Of a stretch of 64,000 bases of DNA, positions 23,083 through 35,200 are shown piece by piece. This DNA comes from Acorus gramineus (taxonomy: Eukaryota; Streptophyta; Magnoliopsida; Acorales; Acoraceae): the NCBI GenBank assembly GCA_030737835.1, contig CM060856.1, positions 6,805,442-6,869,441 on the forward strand. The letters are read 5' to 3'. How positions within the stretch are numbered: the first letter of the stretch is position 1; every line of letters starts with the position of its first letter. The position numbers and the translations under genes are program-made. The notes beneath the pieces are model-generated. The model saw only the letters and a program-made list of their open reading frames with translations. It did no database searches and was not told where the DNA came from.

Positions 23083-23595
23083 CCTGAATGTTCTTGCCTC
23101 GGGTTACAGCACTAATCATAGCTGGATGTATAATTTATCACGTTCACAATACCTGACATGTACATTGTAATTTGATTACTGGATTATTATGGATGGGAGG
23201 AGCATTTTTTTTATCACCTGGTCTCATGTTAATATATGAAGTTCATTGGGTATATTGAATCAAAGTGGGATGCAACATGGATGTATTATGTCTGTATATG
23301 TGCCTTAATTATGTTTGAAGATGGAAGCTAAGATATCTTTACTTTTTTCTGTTCTTTTTTAAATGAAGTGTAGCATTGTATTCATGTCAAATATTTATTT
23401 ATATAAAATTTTCAAAGCTGCATAAAATTTTATATGTTTGATCAATTCTTAAGGTCAATCTTACAAACACATCATGGTGGGTTTTTATTTCAGGAGGGGT
23501 TATTCAAAACTGATAAAGAGGGGAGGGGGAAGAGAGAGAGAGACGTAGAGGGAGAGAGGGGAGGGGTTCCACCATCCAAAAAGCAATTTGCTTTG
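23083..23595. other. 3' flank of the kinase gene
   Basis: Includes the presumed 3' UTR of the kinase gene, AT-rich, followed by a GA/GGGA-rich patch at 23,518-23,568. No gene is visible. Confidence 0.45.
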
Positions 23596-24060
23596 GGTGG
23601 AATACTAGGTGTGATATAGATTTATTTGTATTTAATAGTTATATCGAGATAGATAACAATTCATGCTAAATAAATAAATTTTAATTTAATTTTTTTTTTT
23701 TATTCTCATTGGAAAACATAAAAATGACATTTTTATTGTTTGGATCATCTTGAATAAATAAACTGATGATAAGAGATGAATAAGAGTTTATATAACTTTT
23801 TAAATAACAATTATATCCTTCAACAAATTTGAGATGTGTGATGTGAGATAATTTTTTTAAAATGACAGACAAAGATATTTTTATCAATTAGCATAGGATA
23901 AACCTTAATAAACAGTTCTAACATAATCTTAGAATAGTTATCAGACATTATCATAACTTATTCAGACATAAATGCCAGGATTTATCCTAAAAAATCAAGT
24001 AACGAATAAGAGTTATTATCCAGTATTCACTCTTCTTTGTTAATTCTCTACAACAAACAG
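23596..24060 (+). mobile_element. Dispersed MITE family, copy 1
   Basis: Shares its order of motifs with the copy at 59.6-60.1 kb: GAGATAGATAACAATTCATGCT, TTATTCTCATTGGAAAAC, GATAAGAGATGAATAAGAG, ACAATTATATCCTTC, AAAATGACAGACAAAG, TCTTAGAATAGTTATCAG and a terminal CAGGATTTATCC. There is no coding capacity. It lies directly upstream of the remorin gene, so it forms part of that promoter region. Edges are approximate. Confidence 0.65.
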
Positions 24061-24099
24061 GGGAGAATGAATAAATTTAACCTTAATCAACCATACATT

Positions 24100-24119
24100 A
24101 TCTATATATATATATATAA
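24100..24119 (+). promoter_or_regulatory. Candidate TATA box of the remorin gene
   Basis: CTATATATATATATATAACC lies about 95 bp upstream of the remorin ATG, at a fitting distance for a TATA box with a short leader. It could equally be a plain AT microsatellite. Confidence 0.4.
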
Positions 24120-24210
24120 CCTTCACCAGGGTCTTAATAATCACACTATACTTATCCCGCGCTTTCGATTCACAACGCGCGCGACCCAGACCAAGATTTC
24201 GCAAACAAAG

Positions 24211-25844
24211 ATGGTCCTCCTCTCTCGTCGGAGGCGGCGGCGACTCCTCTTCGAACACCCTCCCTATCCAAACACCAACCCCCTCTGCCTCTCCTCCTCC
24301 CCCACCGACTCCGATCCCCGGTCCGACACACCCATCGACGACACCCACACCGACACCGACACGACGGAAGCGTTGGTGGCGGCAATGACCGCCCTCAAGA
24401 GGGACTCTTCGGCGAGCTGCCCCGCCCACCCTCAGCCGCATCTCTCTCAGGTCTCCACCGAGTTGTCCTCCGGTCTCCCCCTTCGTTATCAGGTGATGAT
24501 GATGATGATGCACTTTCTTGTTTTCATGGGGGGTCTTCTTTGTTCTTGTTTCTTCATGTGTGTTAAAGCTTCTTTTGAGAGGAACCCAATCTCTGTTTTG
24601 GATCAGCGGAGTTCGTCCATCGTGTCCTGTGATGATAAGAGATTCATATCACCCAAAGTGATGAAGAACAAGAACCCGAGGTCGCGTTGCATCGATGATG
24701 ACCTTTCTCTAGCGAGGAAGTCCATGGGTGAGCGACTTCTGCCCTCCTCTGTTTTCATCATTTGATTCCAGTTATTCCCACCCCATTAAAAATTTAGCCT
24801 TTTTGGGTGTGTGTGAGAGAGAGAGAGATGGTGGTGGGAGTAAAGCCACTTGATCCTGATCCTCTGTTCTGTTTTTGCTTTTATTTGCAGTCTTGGAACT
24901 GGACCGCCGTTTAAAGAACGCCACCCCCAACAAGCCCCCATCGATGAGGTCGAGCCGAGAGCGATCGGTTGCTCGCACGCCTGCAGTGAAGTCCGTGAGG
25001 TCAAGCCGGGAGGTCTTCATCCCTTGTGAGACCGCAATTGACAGTGAATCCCTCACCACCACCGACGAATTGGAGGGGAAGAGCCATCTCGGTTCGACGT
25101 ACATTGACAACCAGTACCGAGCGTCCTCAGGTGCGCAGAGTTTGTTTTGGCAGATAAAGAGGCCTTTGCTTTCCTAAGATGGTTGTGATGGGTCTTTTTC
25201 TTTTGTTGGTTGCAGATGAGTACTACACAGCAAACAACTGCAGTGGGTATGAGAATTCAGACGTCGAGAGCTTCATTGAGGAGCACCGTAGATCATCGTT
25301 CGCTCGGCCTACCCGGATGAGGAGACCAGACCAATACATTTCAGCAGATCAAATGAAGAAGGAAATCGAGAACAGGCTTACCACATTCAAGGAAGCCAGA
25401 ATTCAGAAGCTCATGATCAAGTAATCGCGCAAGTTACATTTCACCCGCTGCAACGTGAGTTCTAATTGCTGGTTCTCTGCATTTCAGACTGAGGAAACGA
25501 GAGGCTGAGATCAGTGAGTGGGAGACGAAGCAAACCATGAAGGCGAGAATGAAAATGAACCAGCTTCAGGTACCAAAATGTGAACTCCCAACTGAAACTA
25601 ATCCACATACTAATGAAAATCGGGTTCTAAAGCAACCAACCATAATTAACAGATGAAGATGGAGAAAAAGCATGCAAGAGGGCTTCAGGAAATGCGGAGG
25701 AACATTACCCATGCGCAAAAGAAGGCAGAGAAAAAGAAGCTGAGGGAGAGGGCATCTACCATGAAGAAGATGACTGAGATTGCGGGTGCCGTTGAGATGA
25801 TCAGAAACAATGGGAAGCTACCTTGGAAGCTTCTCTTCTGCTGA
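24211..25844 (+). CDS. Remorin-family protein
   Basis: Plant-specific plasma-membrane nanodomain protein. Exons: 24211-24492, 24580-24727, 24891-25130, 25216-25420, 25488-25569, 25653-25844; 1,149 nt, 382 aa, all GT-AG. Residues 1 to about 260 are Ser/Arg-rich and probably disordered, with repeated RSSRE and SVRSSREV basic-serine motifs. The remorin C-terminal domain covers about residues 265-382: a highly charged coiled coil containing IQKLMIKLRKREAEISEWE (the conserved I-x-x-WE core), HARGLQEMRRNITHAQKKAE and IAGAVEMIRNNGKLPWKLLFC. The Cys-ending hydrophobic tail corresponds to the membrane-anchoring motif of remorins. Intron 1 (87 nt) is a multiple of three and open, so retention would add 29 residues. 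The gene converges on NOT1, with 358 bp between stop codons. Group assignment within the remorins is not attempted. Confidence 0.87.
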
Positions 25845-26202
25845 TGCAACTTCAAATTTACACCACCTCCAGGAAGTCTCACATGCAAGAATGTAAACAT
25901 CTAACCCATCATTGCTACAATCAATTAAGCTTCTCCTCCCAATCTACATCACAGTTTTATGTTCGGATGTGTTGACTCCTGTAACACTTTATGTGAATAC
26001 AATAATACTTCATTTGTGATTGTTCCCATCAAACACTTGACACACAAACATTCACCAGACAGGGAATATTGCATATTTTATACAGAAATCAAGAAGTTTC
26101 ATTAGCAGCAGATTTGAGGACAATTGTTGCCTTCGACGGGCCAATATAACTTCCTTTTAGTGTGCTCTACAACAAATAATACATCATTTACAGATCAGCT
26201 CA
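25845..26202. other. Convergent 3' intergenic interval
   Basis: Only 358 bp separate the stop codons of the remorin gene (plus) and NOT1 (minus). It must hold both 3' UTRs. AATACAATAAT at about 25,996-26,006 is a candidate remorin poly(A) signal. The transcripts probably abut or overlap here. Confidence 0.5.
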
Positions 26203-29200
26203 TCAGTGGTTGTTATCAGAAATGTTGCCTGAAACCATCCCGTCATCCACGGCTTTTGGACCCCCACATGACCTTGCCACCGTATCGAAGAGCCTCTCGA
26301 TCTCTGGGGCACAGTGGGTGAATGACCGGTTCCAGAAGTTATACCTTGGATTCTGCAAACGTTTAACAGACATTTGAGGGAAAATCACACAAATGTTTTA
26401 ATCTTAAGAAAGAAGCATAGGGGAAAAACTATCAGAACATTAAAAGAAAAGAGAACAATAATCTACTAGCGAACCTTAATGAGCTCAATAAAAGTAATTA
26501 GCAAGCCCCAGGGATGTGGCCGGTTGACGATGAGACGCTCCAACAACACTCTAGTTATTTGCTCTTGGATGATGTCCTGCAATGTAAAAGCTCGAGTTCA
26601 TTAACTACTGGAATTACAAAGGCTCATCATTTGGCATGATTGATATAACTTGTGGCCCCAACACCCCAAGGATCTTCCATCGTGTATTTGTCCATAAATT
26701 CCAATAAAACAGCGGACATCGAAAAATGACAAAATCACATTCCCCAGTTTTTTGCATTCATGGCAAAACACAATTTATAGGACTCCTGTTTTTGCATAAT
26801 ATAACCACCAAAAGCAAGTTTGGAGATGACTCCACTTTTTACATGGATAGAATCATCTTAAACATATTTAGTGGCCCATGACTTATTGAATGAGTGGGCT
26901 AACAATTGCAATCCAGGGATAAATGAGTCATAAGTCACACCATAGAAATAGATGAAATTGTGTGAAAACACACGATATAGCTAATAACAAAGAAAGTACA
27001 CGAGATTTGAACCTGACAAGCATAAAGATCAGGTCAGTTATTTTTCATGAAGGGGGTTTTTCAAGAGTAAAATCAAACAATTCTCTACAAGGATCATCTT
27101 ATCAAGCATTAAATTCCCATGAGAAAAATTATCAGATAGCAAATTATGTTCACTCTTGCGATTTGAATTTAAATAAAGCAAAATTTTGGAAACCATACTC
27201 TTTTTAACAATACTACCTGTTAAAGCCTTTCAAAAAAATCAGAGCATGCAAAAATTCTCACCTGATTTGTTTCCGCAAACAAGTACAGTAGGACAAAGGA
27301 AAAGTAATGGGTGTGGTTGTTTGGATAGCGTAATTGGTTAGCTACTGCATTGAGGAACAGGTAGCGTCCTTCTGTATCCAACTCCCCTACAAGGACCTGG
27401 AAAATATCCATGGCAGCACCGCCCGACAAGATATCTAGATTTTGTGGCGTTGGCAGAGAAGACTTGTTTTGTAGTAGTGAAATGGCCTGAAATGTCCAAC
27501 CAACAAGCATCAGTTGCATATGCCAATATGAATGGGCATCATGAACCTGAAACACCCTTCCCATAATGACAAATCTATACACTTTGCCGGACCTTATCAA
27601 TTAAATCCTCATTTTTCAATGCAACTGTCATTTTCCTGTGCAAATATGATAGACAAAATTAATAAGAGAACAATGTATCACCTGTATGCCTACATAAAGC
27701 ACGAGGGAATTGATGAGGGGTACGTTGTATCGAGTCCCACTTAATGCAGCCTCACTCGAGGGAAGATATAGTTTTTGCTTTAATTCTGTTAGGAAAGATG
27801 ATCCTGGTTGCCTTGTCTGAAGAACACAAAAAAAGGGTAAGGGAGAAACATCAGACCCCAGAAGAAGATGAAGTGCCAACAGCTTTGTAAAGGATAGTGA
27901 AATAAACATTACTTCTTAAGATGGGTTCTACAAAAACGAATTCAGTAAACATTTAAATGTTGCCAGAAGGCATCTACAAAGAATATCCAAATTACAAATG
28001 TATCTTTCCTTACATATGGACTTCCAAGCCAAAATGTCCACTGTATGGATAGAGAGCAATAAAAAAATACACATTCCTCTTGTAATTATAAACCACGGGT
28101 CCATAAAAGTACAAACCACAGCAAGCCAGATTGCATTAGAGGCCAATCAAAGGTTTAGGTTTTTGTTCTTTCTTCTGACTACTTCAGTGTGAAGATTAAT
28201 TCCACCGCAAACACACCTAAAATTCAAAGTTTATCATTATGCGACTTGTCACCCAGCACCATCCTACTGATGGGCGTAATTTGGGCTTCCTCGTTGGCAA
28301 TGTCACAGGCATGGTGGTAAACAGACATTCCATCTTACTTGCACGCCTGGCTACATCAGCATGTACAACCTTTCCTATACGTAACTAGGTGAACAACGTG
28401 AAGTGGAAAACATATGCAGGTGTATGTTATCATCCAGTCTCTGAAAAAACACATTTACATAAAAAGATCTTTCAGTTACACAACATGGCAAAACATGCCA
28501 AAAATACCTTGAAATACTCATCAATGTCGGCCTTCATCTGTTTCGTTTTAAGGGCACCATCAACCTCAGAGAGGATACGAGGTGGAACAGTGATTTCAGG
28601 TAGCAAATCAATCTGCAACAAGAATATGAATATCAATCTTTCAGTTAAAAACAGTTTTGCAAATGACTAGTGCACTGCCACGACCTTAAGATTGGGAGTA
28701 GATGGATCAGGAAGCCTCATGTTACGAGGAAATGCACTGAGGATAACATTCCTCATCTGTATGCAACTGGGAGGAATCACATCGCAGAAGCTAAAGTGGT
28801 AGTCACACAGGAATTCTGGAAAATCATGAAGCAATACAAGCAGCACTCTCAGTGTGCCTTTATACAAAAAATGAACCTGCAAGCGATTAAAGAAGATGAG
28901 ATGTCAATATCAAAGAAAAATGTATTTACTTGCTTTAGAAGATGTGATAAAGTAAAATTTGATGAAAAAATTATACCGATTCGCCAAGTTCAGCATTCCT
29001 CAAGTATGGTTCCATAAATTTGAACAAATCAATAAGCAAGCGTTGGATGAAAGGCCAACCCTTCTGATTATTGATCGTGAGCAATTTTGGCATGAAACTT
29101 CTATGACTCACAAGCTCAAGCCACACGAAGCTGAAATATATTAAAGAGGTTAGTGATCACAATGTGCAAATCATACCCAGGATTCCTTCCCCAAGAAATG

Positions 29201-32200
29201 CAGGAGTCAATCAATCCAAGAACAAAACCAAATAGAGCATAAGATAAGATTATCACAGCTTAAATAATTGGCAGTGCCACCATTATTATGAAATTGGCGG
29301 AGCCACCAAAAATTGGCTGTGCCACCAATATTATTAAATAGTGCCAAAGGATGACATGCGGAAATTGAGAAATGGTCCAAATTTTCAAACAATAAAAAAA
29401 ATAGTATGAAATTGGAAAGCAGAGAAGTATCACATTTTCCCTGAGGTTGTATCTTCCAACATTTGATAATCGGTTTATGGCATGAATTCATCCTTCAAAA
29501 TTTTGTGAATTGAATTCCAAAGGTCATTCACAATTCAGACAGTGTGATATTCCACAAAAAATGCATAAAATTAAAGCAACAAGAAACTCATGATCCATAG
29601 AGACGAATATTTTTTTACACTACTATGATCACTCATTCACATTGTAAATGTATGCATCACTTTATTGTGTTATCAATTTTGTTGTTATTCAGGTTGATTT
29701 TGTATGGAAAAAAAAAATCTTTAGATGTCATTCAGTGGGTTATTATAAAAGAAATGAAGAATCCTAGACAAATGACAAGCTGCTGGAGCATGAATGAGCT
29801 TTTCATGCTTCATATTCATGTTAATGTCCCCTTCAGCTGCATAAAATCGGCTTTTTCTCAATATATTGCAAAAATATTGTAAAAAAACAGTGCCTAGAGC
29901 AAAATTTTGAGTTTTAAAAGGAGGTGAAAGAGTTCAACAAATTCACTTATAAAAGAGTTTTACAGAGACCCAAAAAGGGTTACAGGGGTATACGAGAGTA
30001 AACGGGGTATTTGAGCAGTTAGTCATACCCTATAAGAACATGGGCTAATATGAGTGATAAAAATGTTTGATGGTCAAAAACCAGAATAAAAAACTGGAAT
30101 GCAATTTGGGGTTCAGACAATAAATGGAGCGATACATATGTAAACACACCGGTTGATAAGGCCAGTGTTTTAAAAAGTGGCCCTAGGCCGGGACTAGTCG
30201 GCCGCCTAGGCGTAGGCGGGGCCTTCCCGCATCGCTTAGGGCAAAATCGCCCTGTCTAGGCGGTCGGCCGCCTAGGCGGGTCGAGGCGGGTCTAGGCGGG
30301 GACTAGTCAGCCTCAAAAAAAAAAAATTTGAAATCAAGATTTTTTTGGGTTATTTAATTGCTCACATTTTTTCTTTATTATCTATGTAGTATGTTATAGT
30401 TGCACCTATTAGTTAAGTATTATCTAAGTCATAGATGCACTTGTATATGCTTATTTGTTTATAAATAATCTAAGTTATTTGTATGTTATAGATGCACCTA
30501 AGTATCATTTGTTTATGATTATCTAAGTCATAAATAATTCTCTTCATAATTATTTGTATGATTCCACTTATGTTCTCTTCATGATTTATCTATGTGATAG
30601 TTACACATTCTCTTCATGAATATCTATGTGCCAGGTCATTTATCTTCTTTAGTTTATTTTATTTATTTTATTTTTTCAACATTTAGGTATTATACACACA
30701 TATATACATGTATGTATTATTTTGTAGTAACCGATTAATCTCTGATTAATCTCCTCCGCCTAGCCGATTAATCTCTAGTCCCCCTTCAACCGCCTGACTA
30801 GCGCCTAGCGCTTTTTAGAACATTGGATAAGGCGCACAAGTGCACGTGTTTATAACAATGGAGATGATGATTAAGGCTATATGGGACATACAGATATTAG
30901 GACAGAACTTGGAAAAAAAATGCAATTTAGGGGTGGATGTATGGTGGCAAAAGGGAAAAAAGATCACTATCGCAGTATCACCTAACAACTTTTATATAAT
31001 AAAACAAATGTACTACCCAAAAAAGTTCTTTTCTGCAGTACTTATATTAATGCCCCAAAATGCACCCACACTTTTTTAAAAAAAAAAAAGAAGGCAGGCA
31101 CGTGCCATGATTTTATATATCTGAGCAAATGCACCCACGCACTTGATGCAATCATAACATATAGACATTCAATATCAAACCGTGAGAACAATTCCAAGCA
31201 GATATTTGGAGTGGTATATTCTAATATTGTTTGAGTAAACTTGTAAATTATTAGTACTCAGTCTTTATTACTATAGTTTCATTGAGGATGGAGAAATAAT
31301 ATGGCACAGTACTAACCTCCACCCAGGAACTTTTAAAGGCTGTAACGCATGAAAAGCATTTGCAAAATATGTCAACACCTGAAAAAAATAACTTAATTAG
31401 GTAAAAGGGAACAAAAATTGTTAAGAGAAAAATTCTAAAAGAATGTACCTGGAAATTGGCAACTTCAAGCACAGGGTCAGAGGTTAGATCCAATAGCCAG
31501 TTGATAAACAACCTGAAATATGGTCTTGGGTTGAAAGATGTCTTTTTCTCATCTGCATCTTTTTGAATGACTCTTCCGGTCACCGATAGAACCTATCCCA
31601 TGTGAAAATGCATATCAACAAGCTGATAAAAAAGGGGTAAAAAAATAGGAAGAAAATACGCATTCTTGGGCAGCTTTCTTAAGATATCAACCTTGGGCAA
31701 AAGAATGACTTTGCTTAAACCCTGATCCACCGGCCAGTACTATTCACATCAAAAATGACATCACAAAGTAATCAGAAACATGTTATGAAATTCGTTCCTA
31801 AAATGAAAAAACTCGACCAAAAAAAAACTTCAATTCCAAGACCACCTACAATTTACCTTCACAACTAAATATACAAGCTTTGCATACATATCGATGGCAA
31901 CAAAAAGATACTGTGTCTGCTGAGAGGATTGGCCCTCCAAGGAGAGGCAATGTCCTACAGACAGCTCCTGTAATTTTTAAAACAAAAAAAAGGTAACCAA
32001 AAATCGCTCAAATATATGTGTTATAACTGTCAGACAGGGTGAGTATTACTGTGAGAATGCGGAAAAAGCGATCTGTAACATCATCTCCTTTCAACAATCC
32101 ACTTTGGTGTAATTGTGAGATGAAATGGGTATGTGATGCATCATTTGTCACAGGAAGTTCACAAATTCGACACCACTCAGAAAACAAAACTGACACCTGA

Positions 32201-35200
32201 AATGCACCAATACAAAAAAGAATATCAGATAAGTTAATAAATACAACCACAGAATGGATCGACTTAATTATTGGTGAGTTTAAGAATTGCAATCCAAAAA
32301 TTGTAGAAACAAAAACAATAGCACATTTCTGTCAGATGTTACTTCCTGCCAGTTAGGGATTCAAATGTTGTATAAAATTGTCATATCTTAATGATATGGC
32401 TAATCTTCATTTTAAAATATATGCTGGACATTATGAAATCTGAAAAGTGAGACAATAAAAAATATGTCATCTGTTTGCTTAACTATTTTGATTTTCTTTC
32501 TTTCCATTTTCAAAATCCCTAATGGCATTTGGAGGTGGGTGTTTTGAATCTGGAGGACATGACAGCTCTTGACAAATGACTTTGGAGGTGGCTTAGGGAC
32601 AAGAATCAGATGTGGTTCTTGGTGGTAGGGGACAAATACAGATGCAGCGCACCGGCAGATGGAGAGATTCTCGATGGTCTCCTCGAGGTTGTCCATTATT
32701 TGGACAGGTATCATTAGTGTGTCTGGAAGATTCAGAGAGGCTATCAGCTGGAGTGTGGGGGTGGGAGGTACAATGTTCTTTTGGCATGATGCGTGGTTTG
32801 GTGACCGGTCCTTCAAAGCAAAATTCCAAATTTTGTTCAAGCAAGGCTGGGACAGCGAGTCAGTATTGGTGCAGGGGTGAAAATGGAGGGCACTGGGAGA
32901 TCATACTGAGAAAGAATCTGTGGGAGGAGGAAGTTACTGTGTACGCGGCACTATTGGCTGATCTTCAGGAGGCTGTTATCAACAAGGGCACACCAGGAGT
33001 GCTGGTGTGGAAGCCTCGGCCGAGATTGGAGTTTTCTGTTTGTAGGTGCTACAAGTGGTGGAGGGAGAGATAAAGAATGAGGCAAATGGTGACCAAGTTG
33101 AAGGAGGTGTGGTGATTCAAATTCCCATTCAAAGTCAAAGACTTCATGCGGTTGATGTACCAGAAGAAGTTGCTAAGTCCTATAGAGCTATAAGGCTGCC
33201 AAATGACAACAAGACATGCAGTTTGTGTTGCGTGACAGAGGAAACCGCGGAGTATCTGTTCATTCGGTGTCAGGCGGTGCAGTAGATTCAGAGCCGCGAC
33301 AAGAATATAGGTTGATTTTACCATCACAGATGGGATGTGGCTATAGCTGGTAAGAGGTTGAGATCCAGGGGGAGGGGGTGGGGGGTGATAGAAGGGGGAC
33401 TGGAAATTAACCCAATCTTTTGTGCTGGTAGCGGTATGGGGCATATTGTTGATGCATTGCTTTATGTAGAAATACATGGGAGTCAATGACTTGATTCATC
33501 AAAGACTGGGATAGGATTTTGTGCAAGTGCTTCTTCTGTTATGTATTCGAGGGATCGTATCATGGTCGAGGAGTGTGATTTTGTTGATGGGGAAACAGTA
33601 CGGTTTTGAAGTTGTCAGTAGAAATCTCTTCTACTGCGTCCTAGACCGGTGTGATTGTTTTTCTTAGGGTGTTTTTTTGTGCTTTTGTTCTTGTACTTTT
33701 GTATTTGGACATTCACTTCACTTTAATGAAATTGGGGTGGGATGCCTACAGTTTCAAAAAAAAATTTTAATAAATGTGTGATAGTGTCTGTCATCATGAT
33801 TTTGTACCTGTCAAATAAAAATGGTTTTCCATAAAGAGTTCCATATATGCATTGCTCTTCCCTCCATCGTGGTGTTAAACATGCATGTTTACAACATCAT
33901 GGACAAAAATGGAATAACAGCTGTAATTTTATAATATTGCTCCAAAGTGACTAAGGCCCTGTTTGGCAGCCCGTTTTGGGTTGCTTTTAACTTCTTTAAA
34001 ACCTACAAACCCCAAACAAGTTACCAAACAAGTCCACTTAATTAAAAAGTTGCCCTCATGGTTACAACAAAAGAGGTGACTCGAAAACTGTGTTTATTCC
34101 AACAAAAGTAGCTTCAGTTATAACAGCAATAAACGTGATTCCTTGATTATTAATTATAAAAGCAACCCTCATGATTACATCTTAAAAAACTATGTTTCCA
34201 AACGCACCCTAAGCTTAAGACCGAAGCAAATGCTACAAGATGACTATAAGTGCACAACAAGACCGCACACAGATGCAGTGATTGTTACTTATAAAGTCAA
34301 CACAAAAATAAATTGTATATTTCTAGTACATTTCATTCAACCTTGTAAACTTAGCAGGCAAAGAGAGTGCATGAACTGCGAACAAGTTAAAAATTATTAC
34401 AACCTGATCACGGAAGCCAGCAGGATCTGTTACTGCAGAATCAACAGCACCATATTCCTCCCTATTTGTCATGGAACGAACAGAAGCCACCTAATTTTCA
34501 TAACAGAAACCACAACGATTATCTAAAAAATCCAGAGGTTCATATATAAATCAGAATCTCTATAAAGAAAGGCACTGGTATAATCTACAACCTTCTTGTC
34601 TCGCAGTTGCTTGCTTTTCTCTTCTTTGTTGACAAAACCAGAGAGAGGTATTGAATTAGCCGAAGGGTTCCTGGCAATGTCCACTAACTGCTGTAAAGAT
34701 TCTGGTGATCCAGGCCTCATTGCTAGCTGCATTTTTGGAACCAACAGGTTATATAAGTAAGTTTGCAAGGATGATCAAATTAAACAAGAGCACCAATACC
34801 TTTGTTAAGGCATCAATGACATTGTAGAATTCTGACATGCTAACCCCAGGTTCCTGAGACACCAAGGTTTGTACAAGTGAAATAGCAAACTCCGTAGCAG
34901 CTTCTGTAAATGATGGCAGCTTGTCAGCATTGGATCCACCATATCACTGAGTATTTTATATTAAATATGTAAATATGTATAATAATACACATACTGTTCC
35001 TTCCCCCATCAATCAGTTTTGCTAGATGGACATTATACTCTGCAAGGTTTAGTAACTCAGAGCGAATGAGGCCAACAGTTATGTCCTTGTTGAACTTGCG
35101 CTCTTCATCCGAGTAAATCACCTATGATATTCAATCCATAGAAAATTATATTGCATTAAAGAAAACCCATGATTGGCTACATAAATTTTGAAAATATTTA

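Noticed and set aside
24037-24210. N-terminal extension of the remorin frame upstream of 24,211
   Set aside because: The upstream part is AT-rich, includes the candidate TATA box and encodes Ile/Tyr runs unlike a remorin; the ATG at 24,211 begins the GC-richer coding region.
27486-27600. Upstream extension of NOT1 exon 48 (reading [20 protein letters not shown]) as coding
   Set aside because: It lies before the acceptor at 27,487-27,488. Joining exon 47 directly to AISLLQ restores the family sequence, and the extension has no counterpart in NOT1 proteins.
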